From Opitutales bacterium (GTDB taxonomy: Bacteria > Verrucomicrobiota > Verrucomicrobiia > Opitutales > Intestinicryptomonadaceae): 6,159 nt of DNA. Below, in pieces: positions 1-6,086 of this stretch. Both the position numbers and the translations under genes were made by a program. The stretch spans positions 1 to 6,159 of the forward strand of contig JAFXRX010000112.1 of NCBI GenBank assembly GCA_017526045.1, in the 5' to 3' direction. The notes under the pieces are model-generated. The model was not told the origin of the DNA and did no database searches. It saw only the letters and a list, made by a program, of their open reading frames with translations. Every line of letters begins with the position of its first letter. The stretch's first letter is position 1.

Positions 1-340
1 CCAAAACGCACGAGCCCTCGCACTGCAATTCCTGCGGGCAAACTCTGCCGCAGACGGCCGAAAGCGCGCTCTGCTTTTTGAGCTTCATCGCCGCCTCCTG
101 GATGTTGCCGTTTGCAATCGAGTCGATAAAATCGGGGATTTTAATGTTTACGGGGCACGCGGCGACGCAGCGGGGCTTGGGGCAGCGCAGGCACCGAGTG
201 GCCTCTGCCATTGCAACTTCGAGCGAGAAGCCGTACGGGACTTCCTCGAAATTCGTCGCGCGTTTTTTGGGGTTTTGCTCGGGCATCGCGTGGCGCGGCA
301 AGCCCGAAGCTTTCAATTTTTTTACAGGATTTTCTGCCAT
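1..340 (-). CDS. NfnB/GltD-like NADPH-binding subunit, N-terminal part (truncated by window edge)
   Basis: Reverse-strand reading from the ATG at 340-338 gives 113 codons with no stop before the edge. The N-terminal double [4Fe-4S] domain of the GltD/NfnB family is clear: C50-x2-C53-x4-C58-x3-C62 followed by PVNIKIPDFI, then VCGRVCPQE with C97, C101, C107 and C111, and E104 in the PQE segment. In NfnB and glutamate synthase small subunits this domain passes electrons to a FAD/NADP(H)-binding region, which would lie beyond the left edge and is not visible. The gene starts 17 bases after the NuoG-NfnA fusion, so its product is probably the NfnB partner of that NfnA module. Full-length relatives are about 460 residues. 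Another ATG at 351-349 is out of frame. No Shine-Dalgarno is evident. A stand-alone GltD-like protein is possible, but the neighbour makes NfnB likelier. Confidence 0.9.
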   Translation of the reverse strand, partial: MAENPVKKLKASGLPRHAMPEQNPKKRATNFEEVPYGFSLEVAMAEATRCLRCPKPRCVAACPVNIKIPDFIDSIANGNIQEAAMKLKKQSALSAVCGRVCPQELQCEGSCVL

Positions 341-357
341 AATAAAACCATTCTAAA

Positions 358-2739
358 TTATTTGTGACAACCTCCGTTCGAATGCAAATGCCGCGGCATC
401 GCGTCGATTTCAAGCAGCGAATACGCCGTCCTGCGCTTTGCAAGCTCGTTGAAATCGACCTTGCCCAAGTCGAAGAAGGGGCCGTCGACGCACGCGAATT
501 TCGTATCCCCGCCAAGGCTTACGCGGCAGGCTCCGCACATGCCCGTGCCGTCGACCATAATCGGGTTGAGCGAGCAAAGCGAAATCGGGGTTTTGGAGGC
601 GTGGCGCGAGCACTGCATCATCATGAACACGCAGCCGACGGCGACAGCCGCGTCGAATTCCGCGCCGCGGGCTTCGTAAACGTTGCTGCAGCCGCCCTTC
701 GAGCCCTTCGTGCCGTCGCGCGTCATCACGATAAATTCGTCGGCGACAGTTTTAAGCTCGCTTTCAAAGAAGAGCATAAACGCGGTGGACGCCTCGATTG
801 CGATAGTTGTTTTTACGCCGAGCTCTTTCAGCTTGCGCGCAACCGGATAAACCGCGGCGATGCCGTAGCAGCCTCCCATAAGCAGGGCTTTCTGACCCGC
901 CTTGAAGGGCGAGAAGTCGAACGGAGTGCCCAAAGGCCCGCTTGCAGCCGCCAAAAAATCGCCTTTTTTGAGCATGCCAAGCTCAGCGCTCGAACGCCCG
1001 ACTTCTTCGAGCACGAACTGAACCCAGCCCTCTTTTTCGTTCCAGTCGATGATTGTAAACGGAGAGCGTTCGCTCTTTTCGTTTGCCATCAAAATAGCAA
1101 ACTGCCCGGGCTTTGCGTACTTGGCCATGTCGGGGGCTTTTATCTTGATGGAATGGAAGTTCGGGGCGAGGGTTTTCGCCTCCAAAACTTCGTAGCCCGA
1201 CTTCGCCTTTTTGTCTTCGCAATCCCTGGTAAACGGCAAGCCGAACGCCTTGAAGTCGGGAACCATGTCCGCGACAAGATGCCCGAAGAAAGCGTGCGCA
1301 ACCGCGCTTTTGTCGGTTTTTGCCGACTTGAAAGCGGAAATTTGCGGCAGATTTTCGCCGCCGAAATCGAGGGAGAATTTTTGCGCGAGAGCCTCAAGCA
1401 ATGTCGAAAGCGCAACCTGGCCTTCGAGCTTTTTGACTGTTTTTAGCTCGTCTTCAAACGCGCCCGCAAAGACAACCTGCGCGGACCTTTGCGCCTTGTT
1501 TCTGAAGAAGTCGAAGCTTATGAAGTTTGCGATATTCTGCGCGAGCCCTTCGGTTATGTAGTCGCCCGCGACAAACGCCGCGGCGTACTTTTTGTTTTCG
1601 ATGTTCTTGACGGAATTTTCCGAAAGCGAAGTTGCGTCGAACTTTGCAAATTCCAAATCCGCGCCGAATTTTTTTGCGAGAGCCGAAGCCGCCTTCTTTG
1701 CGGAGTCCGCGGCCGTTTCGGGAAGCGCGATTAAAATCTTGCCGGCATTCGCCTCGAAAATTTCCGCAGCGCGCGCCAAAGCCTCGCCGAAGTCCGAGGG
1801 AATCATCTCGCCGTCCTTCATCGCATACGGGCGCGGCATTCTGCCCTGGGCGTTCAAAATCTGCGCGTAGCCGAATCTGCCGAGGGCGCAAAGCTGCGCG
1901 TCGGGGTTAAGCGAAGTTTTTTCGACGCCGATTAGCCTGCCGTTTTTCATGCGCAAATTGATTTTGCACTTTTCGGGGCAAAGCGGGCATACGCTTTCCA
2001 CAACGCCGTCCTCCTTGCCGAACCAGCGCGACCATCTGTCTGTCAGGCAGCCCGTCGGGCACTCGTCGATGCACGCGCCGCAGAAGAGGCATTCTTCGAA
2101 ATTCCATTCCTTGCCGAAAGCGGAAGACACCCTCGCCTTCGCGCCGCGGTTTGCGATTGCGATTGCGCCCTTGCCATTGTGTACTTTTTCGCAGGTGCGC
2201 ACGCAGATGCCGCAAAGAATGCACAAGTTGTGGTCGCGGTCGATGAAGGGGTCTTCGCGCTCGACTTTCGAGGGGTCGTAAATCGGCGGCAGTCCTATGT
2301 CGCGGGTGAAGTTGCCCAAAGAGACCTTGCGCAAAGAGCAGTCAGATCGGTTCGAGCAAGTGCCGCAGCGCGTTGAAACGCCCGCCTTTGCGGGAGTCGG
2401 CTTTACGGCTTCGCAGTCTTCGCGCGAGTCGCAGTTAAAGCACGCGGAGGTGTGGCCGCTCATCATAAGCTCCAAAGTTCTGCGCCTTTGCGTGTTGAGC
2501 TGGTCGGTGTTTGTGCGCACCACCATGCCGTCGGCAGCGGGGGTCGTGCATGAAGTCGGGGTGCCGCGGACGTTGTCGATTTCAACCACGCACAGGCGGC
2601 ATGCGCCGTAGGGGCTGAGCTCTTTGTGCGCGCAAAGAGAGGGTATGAACAAACCCGCGTTGCGCGCCGCCTGCAAGACGGTATCGCCCTTGTTGGCTTC
2701 AATTTGAACTCCGTCGATTGTCAAATGTATCTTTTCCAT
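358..2739 (-). CDS. NuoG-like iron-sulfur protein fused to NfnA-like FAD/[2Fe-2S] reductase (793 aa)
   Basis: Probably the electron-relay and NfnA-type flavin subunit of a cytoplasmic bifurcating or transhydrogenase complex. Domains in order: N-terminal [2Fe-2S] ferredoxin (C36, C47, C50, C64); His-Cys3 cluster site (H96, C100, C103, C109); an additional triad (C125, C128, C134); 2x[4Fe-4S] (C173/176/179/183 and C217/220/223/227); Fe4S4 site of the molybdopterin-oxidoreductase fold (C251, C254, C258, C284); about 190 residues with no recognised catalytic motif; then from about 515 an NfnA/PyrK-like module with FAD-site RSPFT (558-562) and GPLG (601-604), a nucleotide loop GGCYGIAA (622-629), and [2Fe-2S] ligands D730, C735, C738, C750 in MVDGTGMCGAC. 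H-cluster motifs are absent, so it is not a hydrogenase. It starts 29 bases after the NuoF-like gene, behind purine-rich GAAAAAGAA. Family assignment is secure; function of the fusion is inferred. Confidence 0.93.
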   Translation of the reverse strand: MEKIHLTIDGVQIEANKGDTVLQAARNAGLFIPSLCAHKELSPYGACRLCVVEIDNVRGTPTSCTTPAADGMVVRTNTDQLNTQRRRTLELMMSGHTSACFNCDSREDCEAVKPTPAKAGVSTRCGTCSNRSDCSLRKVSLGNFTRDIGLPPIYDPSKVEREDPFIDRDHNLCILCGICVRTCEKVHNGKGAIAIANRGAKARVSSAFGKEWNFEECLFCGACIDECPTGCLTDRWSRWFGKEDGVVESVCPLCPEKCKINLRMKNGRLIGVEKTSLNPDAQLCALGRFGYAQILNAQGRMPRPYAMKDGEMIPSDFGEALARAAEIFEANAGKILIALPETAADSAKKAASALAKKFGADLEFAKFDATSLSENSVKNIENKKYAAAFVAGDYITEGLAQNIANFISFDFFRNKAQRSAQVVFAGAFEDELKTVKKLEGQVALSTLLEALAQKFSLDFGGENLPQISAFKSAKTDKSAVAHAFFGHLVADMVPDFKAFGLPFTRDCEDKKAKSGYEVLEAKTLAPNFHSIKIKAPDMAKYAKPGQFAILMANEKSERSPFTIIDWNEKEGWVQFVLEEVGRSSAELGMLKKGDFLAAASGPLGTPFDFSPFKAGQKALLMGGCYGIAAVYPVARKLKELGVKTTIAIEASTAFMLFFESELKTVADEFIVMTRDGTKGSKGGCSNVYEARGAEFDAAVAVGCVFMMMQCSRHASKTPISLCSLNPIMVDGTGMCGACRVSLGGDTKFACVDGPFFDLGKVDFNELAKRRTAYSLLEIDAMPRHLHSNGGCHK

Positions 2740-2768
2740 ATTCTTTTTCGATTAGTTGTTGACGCCGC

Positions 2769-4619
2769 TTAGTCGCGCTGCACCGCCCCGAATTTGCAAG
2801 CCTGGTAGCAGGCGGAGCAAGAAATGCACTTTTCGGGGTCGATTGAATGTTTCTGCTTGGGCGCGCCGTGCGCCGCCCCCGTCGGGCATGAGCGCGAGCA
2901 CATCGTGCAGCCGACGCACTTTTCGGGGTCGATTGAAAAATGGACGAGCTTCGGGCAGACGTGCGCGGGGCACTTTTTGTCTTTGATGTGCGCCAAATAT
3001 TCGTCCTCGAAATAGCGAAGAGTGGAAAGTATCGGGTTCGGGGCTGTCTGCCCCAGGCCGCAGAGCGACGACTGCTTCATGGTCATGCAAATCTTTTTGA
3101 GGCGCTCGATGTCTTCAAGCTCGCCCTCGCCCGATGTTATTTTTTCCAAAATTCTCAGGGCGTGCTGCGTGCCCATTCTGCATGGGATGCACTTGCCGCA
3201 GGATTCGTTGCCAGTAAAGCCCAGGAAGAATTTTGCGACTTCAACCATGCACGAGTCCTCGTTCATCACGACCATGCCGCCCGAGCCGATAATCGCGCCC
3301 AACGCGCCCAAAGTTTCGTAGTCGACGGGAACGTCCATGTGCTCGGCAGTGAGGCAGCCGCCCGAGGGCCCGCCTGTTTGTACTGCCTTGAACTTCTTGC
3401 CGTCCGCGCAGCCGCCGCCGATTTTTTCGATGATGTCGCGCAGGGGCGTGCCTATTTCAACTTCAATCAGCCCCGTGCGCTCGATTTTGCCCGCGAGAGA
3501 AAAAGTCTTTGTGCCCTTGCTCTTTTCGGTGCCGAGCTTCGCGTACTCCGCACCGCCCTCGCGCAGAATGCTCGAAACGGCGGCGAGGGTTTCGACGTTG
3601 TTGATGTTCGTGGGCTTTTTGAAGAGCCCGCTGTTTGCGGGGAACGGCGGCTTGGGGCGCGGCATTGCCCTTACGCCCTCGATTGACGCCATAAGCGAAG
3701 TTTCCTCGCCGCAGACGAACGCGCCCGCGCCCTTCTTGATTTTTATCTCGAAATAAAAGCCGTCCTTGTTTTTAAGGATGCCCGCCTCCTCAGCCTGCGC
3801 GATTGCGTTTTTAAGCCGCGCGATTGCAAGCGGATATTCGGCGCGCGCGTAGATGTAGCCGTATTTTGCGCCGATTGCGTATCCGGCAATCATCAAGCCC
3901 TCGATTACCGAGTGCGGGTCGCCTTCGAGGACGGCTCTGTCCATAAACGCGCCGGGGTCGCCCTCGTCGGCATTGCAGATTACGTATTTTACGTCGTTTT
4001 GCGAAGCCTTTGCAAAGCTCCATTTTACGCCTGTGGGGAAGCCCGCGCCGCCCCTGCCGCGGATGCCGCTTAGTTTTACGTCGTCAATGACTTCGTCCTG
4101 CGACATCGAAAGGGCGCGCTCCAAGCCCTTGTAGCCGCCGCGCGCCAAGTAGTGCGAAAAGCTCGTGGGGTCGATTACGCCGCAGTTGCGCAAAACCACG
4201 CGCTTTTGCAGGGCAATCATCGGGTGCTGCCTGAATGGGGCAATGCCCTTGTACTCTTCGTCCGCCATGACTGCGATAGCTTTTTCCTTTACGGGCTCGC
4301 CGCCTATAAGGTGCTCCTTGACCATTTTTTCGACGTCTTTTGGGCTCACCTTCGAATACAAAACGGAGGGCGAATTTGCGCTGCGGATTTCCACAAGCGG
4401 CTCGGCGTAGCAAAGGCCTATGCAGCCCGTTTCGACAAGCTCGACTTTGCCGGCAAGCCCCGCCTTTTGAAGCTGCGCCTTAAATTCTTCGATGACAGCG
4501 CCCGCGCCGCTAGCCAGACCGCAAGTCGCAGCCCCCACCATTACGCGCGGCTTTTCGTTAGAGGAAAATTCCGCCCACTGCTTTTCGGCGGCCGCCCTTA
4601 AATCTTCGAGTTTCGACAT
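2769..4619 (-). CDS. nuoF: NuoF/HydB-like NADH-binding flavoprotein with C-terminal 2x[4Fe-4S] domain (616 aa)
   Basis: Predicted NAD(H)-binding FMN subunit, and in HydB/StnB relatives the site of flavin-based bifurcation. Seen in order: thioredoxin-like [2Fe-2S] domain (C33, C66, C70; only three cysteines); NADH/FMN domain with GIRGRGGAGFPTG (185-197), NADEGDPGAFMDR (216-228) and GAGAFVCGEETSL (297-309); SLBB-type segment (about 377-423); N3-type [4Fe-4S] site (C474, C477, C480, C520); a pair C550/C555 in KKCPAHVCPK; and two ferredoxin motifs (C568/571/574/578 and C598/601/604/608). The N-terminal and C-terminal additions separate it from plain respiratory NuoF, which is about 440 residues, and match HydB/HndC-type subunits. 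It begins one base after the NuoE stop, with GGAAGGG a little upstream as the only fair ribosome-binding site in the operon. The symbol is a family name; complex I membership is not implied. Confidence 0.95.
   Translation of the reverse strand: MSKLEDLRAAAEKQWAEFSSNEKPRVMVGAATCGLASGAGAVIEEFKAQLQKAGLAGKVELVETGCIGLCYAEPLVEIRSANSPSVLYSKVSPKDVEKMVKEHLIGGEPVKEKAIAVMADEEYKGIAPFRQHPMIALQKRVVLRNCGVIDPTSFSHYLARGGYKGLERALSMSQDEVIDDVKLSGIRGRGGAGFPTGVKWSFAKASQNDVKYVICNADEGDPGAFMDRAVLEGDPHSVIEGLMIAGYAIGAKYGYIYARAEYPLAIARLKNAIAQAEEAGILKNKDGFYFEIKIKKGAGAFVCGEETSLMASIEGVRAMPRPKPPFPANSGLFKKPTNINNVETLAAVSSILREGGAEYAKLGTEKSKGTKTFSLAGKIERTGLIEVEIGTPLRDIIEKIGGGCADGKKFKAVQTGGPSGGCLTAEHMDVPVDYETLGALGAIIGSGGMVVMNEDSCMVEVAKFFLGFTGNESCGKCIPCRMGTQHALRILEKITSGEGELEDIERLKKICMTMKQSSLCGLGQTAPNPILSTLRYFEDEYLAHIKDKKCPAHVCPKLVHFSIDPEKCVGCTMCSRSCPTGAAHGAPKQKHSIDPEKCISCSACYQACKFGAVQRD
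2826..2937. repeat. 22-bp direct repeat inside the NuoF-like gene (two copies, 90 bases apart)
   Basis: The identical 22 bases starting GCACTTTTCGGGGTCGATTG occur at 2826-2847 and 2916-2937. The 90-base offset is exactly 30 codons, and the copies encode the corresponding SIDPEKC segments that open the two C-terminal [4Fe-4S] motifs. This probably reflects the internal duplication of the ferredoxin domain, kept identical at DNA level by conversion or by strong codon preference. Confidence 0.8.
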
Positions 4620-4620
4620 A

Positions 4621-5076
4621 CTACTTCAACCCTTCCAATATTTTTTGAAGCTGCGCCAAAGTAACGCGCCCGTAAACTTTTTCGTTGACGACAATGGCGG
4701 GGGCGAGAGCGCACGCGCCAAGGCATGCGACGCGCTCCAGGCTTACAAGCCCGTCGGGGGTCGTTTCGCCCTCCTTGATGCCCAAACGCTCCTCCAAAGC
4801 CGCCAAAAGCGAGCCGGAGCCGCGGACGTGGCAGGCTGTCCCCTTGCAGACTTTTATGATGTGCCTGCCCGGCTTTTTAAATTTAAACTGCGCATAGAAG
4901 CTGACAACCGAATAAATGTCGCTTCTTGAAATTCCAAAATATTCTGAAAGCTGTTTTACCGCGTCTTCGGATATATACCCTTCGCTATCCTGCACGTCCT
5001 GCAGAGCCGCGACCAGATACTCCCTCTTGGGCTCGTAGGCGGAAAAATCGTATTTTTTTGATTGTGTGTTGTTCAT
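4621..5076 (-). CDS. nuoE: NuoE/HydC-like [2Fe-2S] thioredoxin-fold subunit (151 aa)
   Basis: Small electron-transfer partner of the NuoF-like flavoprotein. The protein has the N-terminal helical region typical of NuoE (EGYISEDAVKQLSEYFGIS, 32-50) and the [2Fe-2S] ligands C77-x4-C82 and C118-x3-C122, within VCKGTACHVRGS and ACLGACALAPAIVVN. Length is normal for the roughly 150-170 residue family. The reading frame stays open upstream to an ATG at 5307, but that would overlap the methyltransferase gene and add 77 residues unlike the family. The ATG at 5076-5074, giving MNNTQSKKYDF, is therefore chosen. It is the first gene of the operon. No good Shine-Dalgarno precedes it, only A-rich sequence. 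As with nuoF, the symbol denotes the family; the context suggests HydC/StnA-type rather than respiratory complex I. Confidence 0.95.
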   Translation of the reverse strand: MNNTQSKKYDFSAYEPKREYLVAALQDVQDSEGYISEDAVKQLSEYFGISRSDIYSVVSFYAQFKFKKPGRHIIKVCKGTACHVRGSGSLLAALEERLGIKEGETTPDGLVSLERVACLGACALAPAIVVNEKVYGRVTLAQLQKILEGLK

Positions 5077-5080
5077 TGTC

Positions 5081-5107
5081 GTCTTTTTTAAGTAATATAA
5101 AAAGCGT
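5081..5107 (-). promoter_or_regulatory. Possible promoter of the NuoE-led operon
   Basis: On the minus strand TATATT (5099-5094) resembles a -10 box and lies 17 bases before the NuoE start codon. The region where a -35 box would sit falls in the adjacent inverted repeat and has no good TTGACA match. If used, the leader would be very short. Lineages with SD-poor genes often have different promoter consensus sequences, so this is only a candidate. Confidence 0.22.
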
Positions 5108-5147
5108 AAAAATTGTTGCATATTGCTTAAAATATGCAACATTTTTT
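5108..5147 (-). terminator. Long AT-rich inverted repeat with A- and T-tracts: bidirectional terminator or operator
   Basis: Perfect 10-base arms TGTTGCATAT (5114-5123) and ATATGCAACA (5132-5141) flank an 8-base loop. Beyond one mismatch (5113/5142) the arms continue as AAAAA (5108-5112) and TTTTT (5143-5147), giving 15 of 16 paired positions. Read on the minus strand this is an A-tract, hairpin and T-tract, the form of an intrinsic terminator about 85 bases after the methyltransferase stop. It also sits directly upstream of the NuoE promoter candidate, so an operator is equally plausible. The stem has only three G/C pairs, which is weak for a terminator. Half-site spacing does not fit a Rex box. 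Confidence 0.4.
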
Positions 5148-5170
5148 GAAAAATCTTGCCATTTTTTTGC

Positions 5171-5208
5171 GAAATTTGGGCAAAGCTCACTCGATTGAGC
5201 CAATTTTC
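5171..5208. repeat. Imperfect inverted repeat downstream of the methyltransferase gene
   Basis: GAAATTTGG (5171-5179) pairs with CCAATTTTC (5200-5208) at eight of nine positions, and an inner CTCA/TGAG pair (5186-5189 and 5196-5199) surrounds a 6-base loop. On the minus strand no T-tract follows, so it is not a standard intrinsic terminator. It could be a 3' transcript structure or chance in A/T-rich sequence. Confidence 0.3.
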
Positions 5209-5231
5209 GGGCAAAAGCCGGCGCAATAAAA

Positions 5232-6086
5232 TTATTTTGCGGACGCGACCGCCCAAATCGAAAGCGGCAGCGGCATCGGATTTCCCCTTAGCGCGAGCTC
5301 CCCGCACTCTGTTTTCAGCCGCGGGAAGAAGCTTTCAAGCATATTCTTTGCCATAAGAGCCGAAGCCTCAATGGAATACAAAGTCATCATCACAAACAGC
5401 GGATTGTCTGAAAGAATGTTTTGGCACGCCTGCAAGAGCTGGGGCAGCATTTTTTCGAGCTTCCAAAGCTCGTTTTTGGGCCCCCTGCCGAAAGCGGGAG
5501 GGTCGAGGACAATCGCGTCGTACTTCGAGCCTCTGCGGGCTTCGCGCTGGGCGAATTTCAGGGCGTCGTCGACAATCCATCTGATGGGCTTTTCCTCCAA
5601 GCCGCTGAGCCTCTGGTTGTTGCGGGCCCAGTCCACAGAGGGCTTAGAGGCGTCCACATGCGTTGCAAGCCAGCCGTTTTTTGCGGCGACAAGGGTAGCC
5701 GCGCCCGTGTACCCGAACAAATTCAAAAGCTTCGGGTTTTGCCTGCCCTTCGCGGCATTTGCTATAAAATCCCAGTGCGGCGACTGCTCGGGGAAAACGC
5801 CCAAATGCTTTGAGCCGTCCATGAATTTTGCGGCGAATTTCACGCCCTTGAAGTCCAAAACGGGCGCGTTTATTTTCTTGTAAAAGAGCCAGCGCGAATT
5901 TTTTTTGTCGTCGTCGAGATACCGCGCGTGGGCGGTTTTCCAAAGCTCCGGGCGCGACTTCGCCCACCACGCCTTGGGCTCGCTCCTTATCACGACGGCA
6001 TCCCCGAAGCGTTCGAGCTTCAACTTTTCGCCGCTGTCCAGAAGCTCGTGTGCGCCCCAATCCGAAACTGAAACTTTTATATCCAT
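5232..6086 (-). CDS. Class I SAM-dependent methyltransferase, RlmI-like family without PUA domain (284 aa)
   Basis: Probable RNA methyltransferase; the substrate is unknown. The N-terminal part (about 1-110) holds LKLERFGDAVVIRSEP and the GVFPEQSPHWDF segment characteristic of this family. The Rossmann core follows: SAM-binding motif I LLNLFGYTGAAT (120-131), acidic motif II VDAS (144-147), VDD (172-174), and motif IV YDAIVLDPPAFGRG (189-202). The RlmI PUA domain is absent, and the motif VI position reads MTLYS (234-238) without the cysteine expected of an m5C enzyme, so cytosine-C5 methylation is unlikely. The ATG at 6086-6084 is chosen; the ATG seven bases upstream is in another frame. Preceding sequence is A/T-rich with no usable Shine-Dalgarno. 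It lies 155 bases upstream of the redox operon on the same strand, with inverted repeats between, so it is probably an independent transcription unit. Confidence 0.88.
   Translation of the reverse strand: MDIKVSVSDWGAHELLDSGEKLKLERFGDAVVIRSEPKAWWAKSRPELWKTAHARYLDDDKKNSRWLFYKKINAPVLDFKGVKFAAKFMDGSKHLGVFPEQSPHWDFIANAAKGRQNPKLLNLFGYTGAATLVAAKNGWLATHVDASKPSVDWARNNQRLSGLEEKPIRWIVDDALKFAQREARRGSKYDAIVLDPPAFGRGPKNELWKLEKMLPQLLQACQNILSDNPLFVMMTLYSIEASALMAKNMLESFFPRLKTECGELALRGNPMPLPLSIWAVASAK

Noticed and set aside
364..1446. A 360-codon open frame on the plus strand
   Set aside because: It lies wholly antisense to the NuoG-NfnA gene, shows no recognisable domain, and is the kind of open frame produced by GC-biased codons on the opposite strand.
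358..2739. [FeFe] hydrogenase catalytic subunit (HydA/HndD)
   Set aside because: The N-terminal iron-sulfur domains match, but no H-cluster cysteine motifs follow; an NfnA module is present instead.
2940..3686. A 248-codon open frame on the plus strand
   Set aside because: It is antisense to the well-supported NuoF-like gene, has no family motif and is explained by codon bias.
2769..5076. Part of respiratory complex I
   Set aside because: No membrane subunits are present, NuoF has HydB-type extra domains, and the downstream genes are NfnA/NfnB-like.
5108..5147. Rex operator
   Set aside because: The half-sites read TTGTTGC and GCAACA, but the spacing is much wider than the 18-bp Rex box.
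5077..5307. N-terminal extension of the NuoE-like protein to an upstream ATG at 5307
   Set aside because: The extra 77 residues are not NuoE-like and overlap the methyltransferase gene and both intergenic inverted repeats; the ATG at 5076 gives the normal family length.
5232..6086. m5C rRNA methyltransferase RlmI
   Set aside because: The PUA domain and the motif VI cysteine are missing, so only the broader family is supported.
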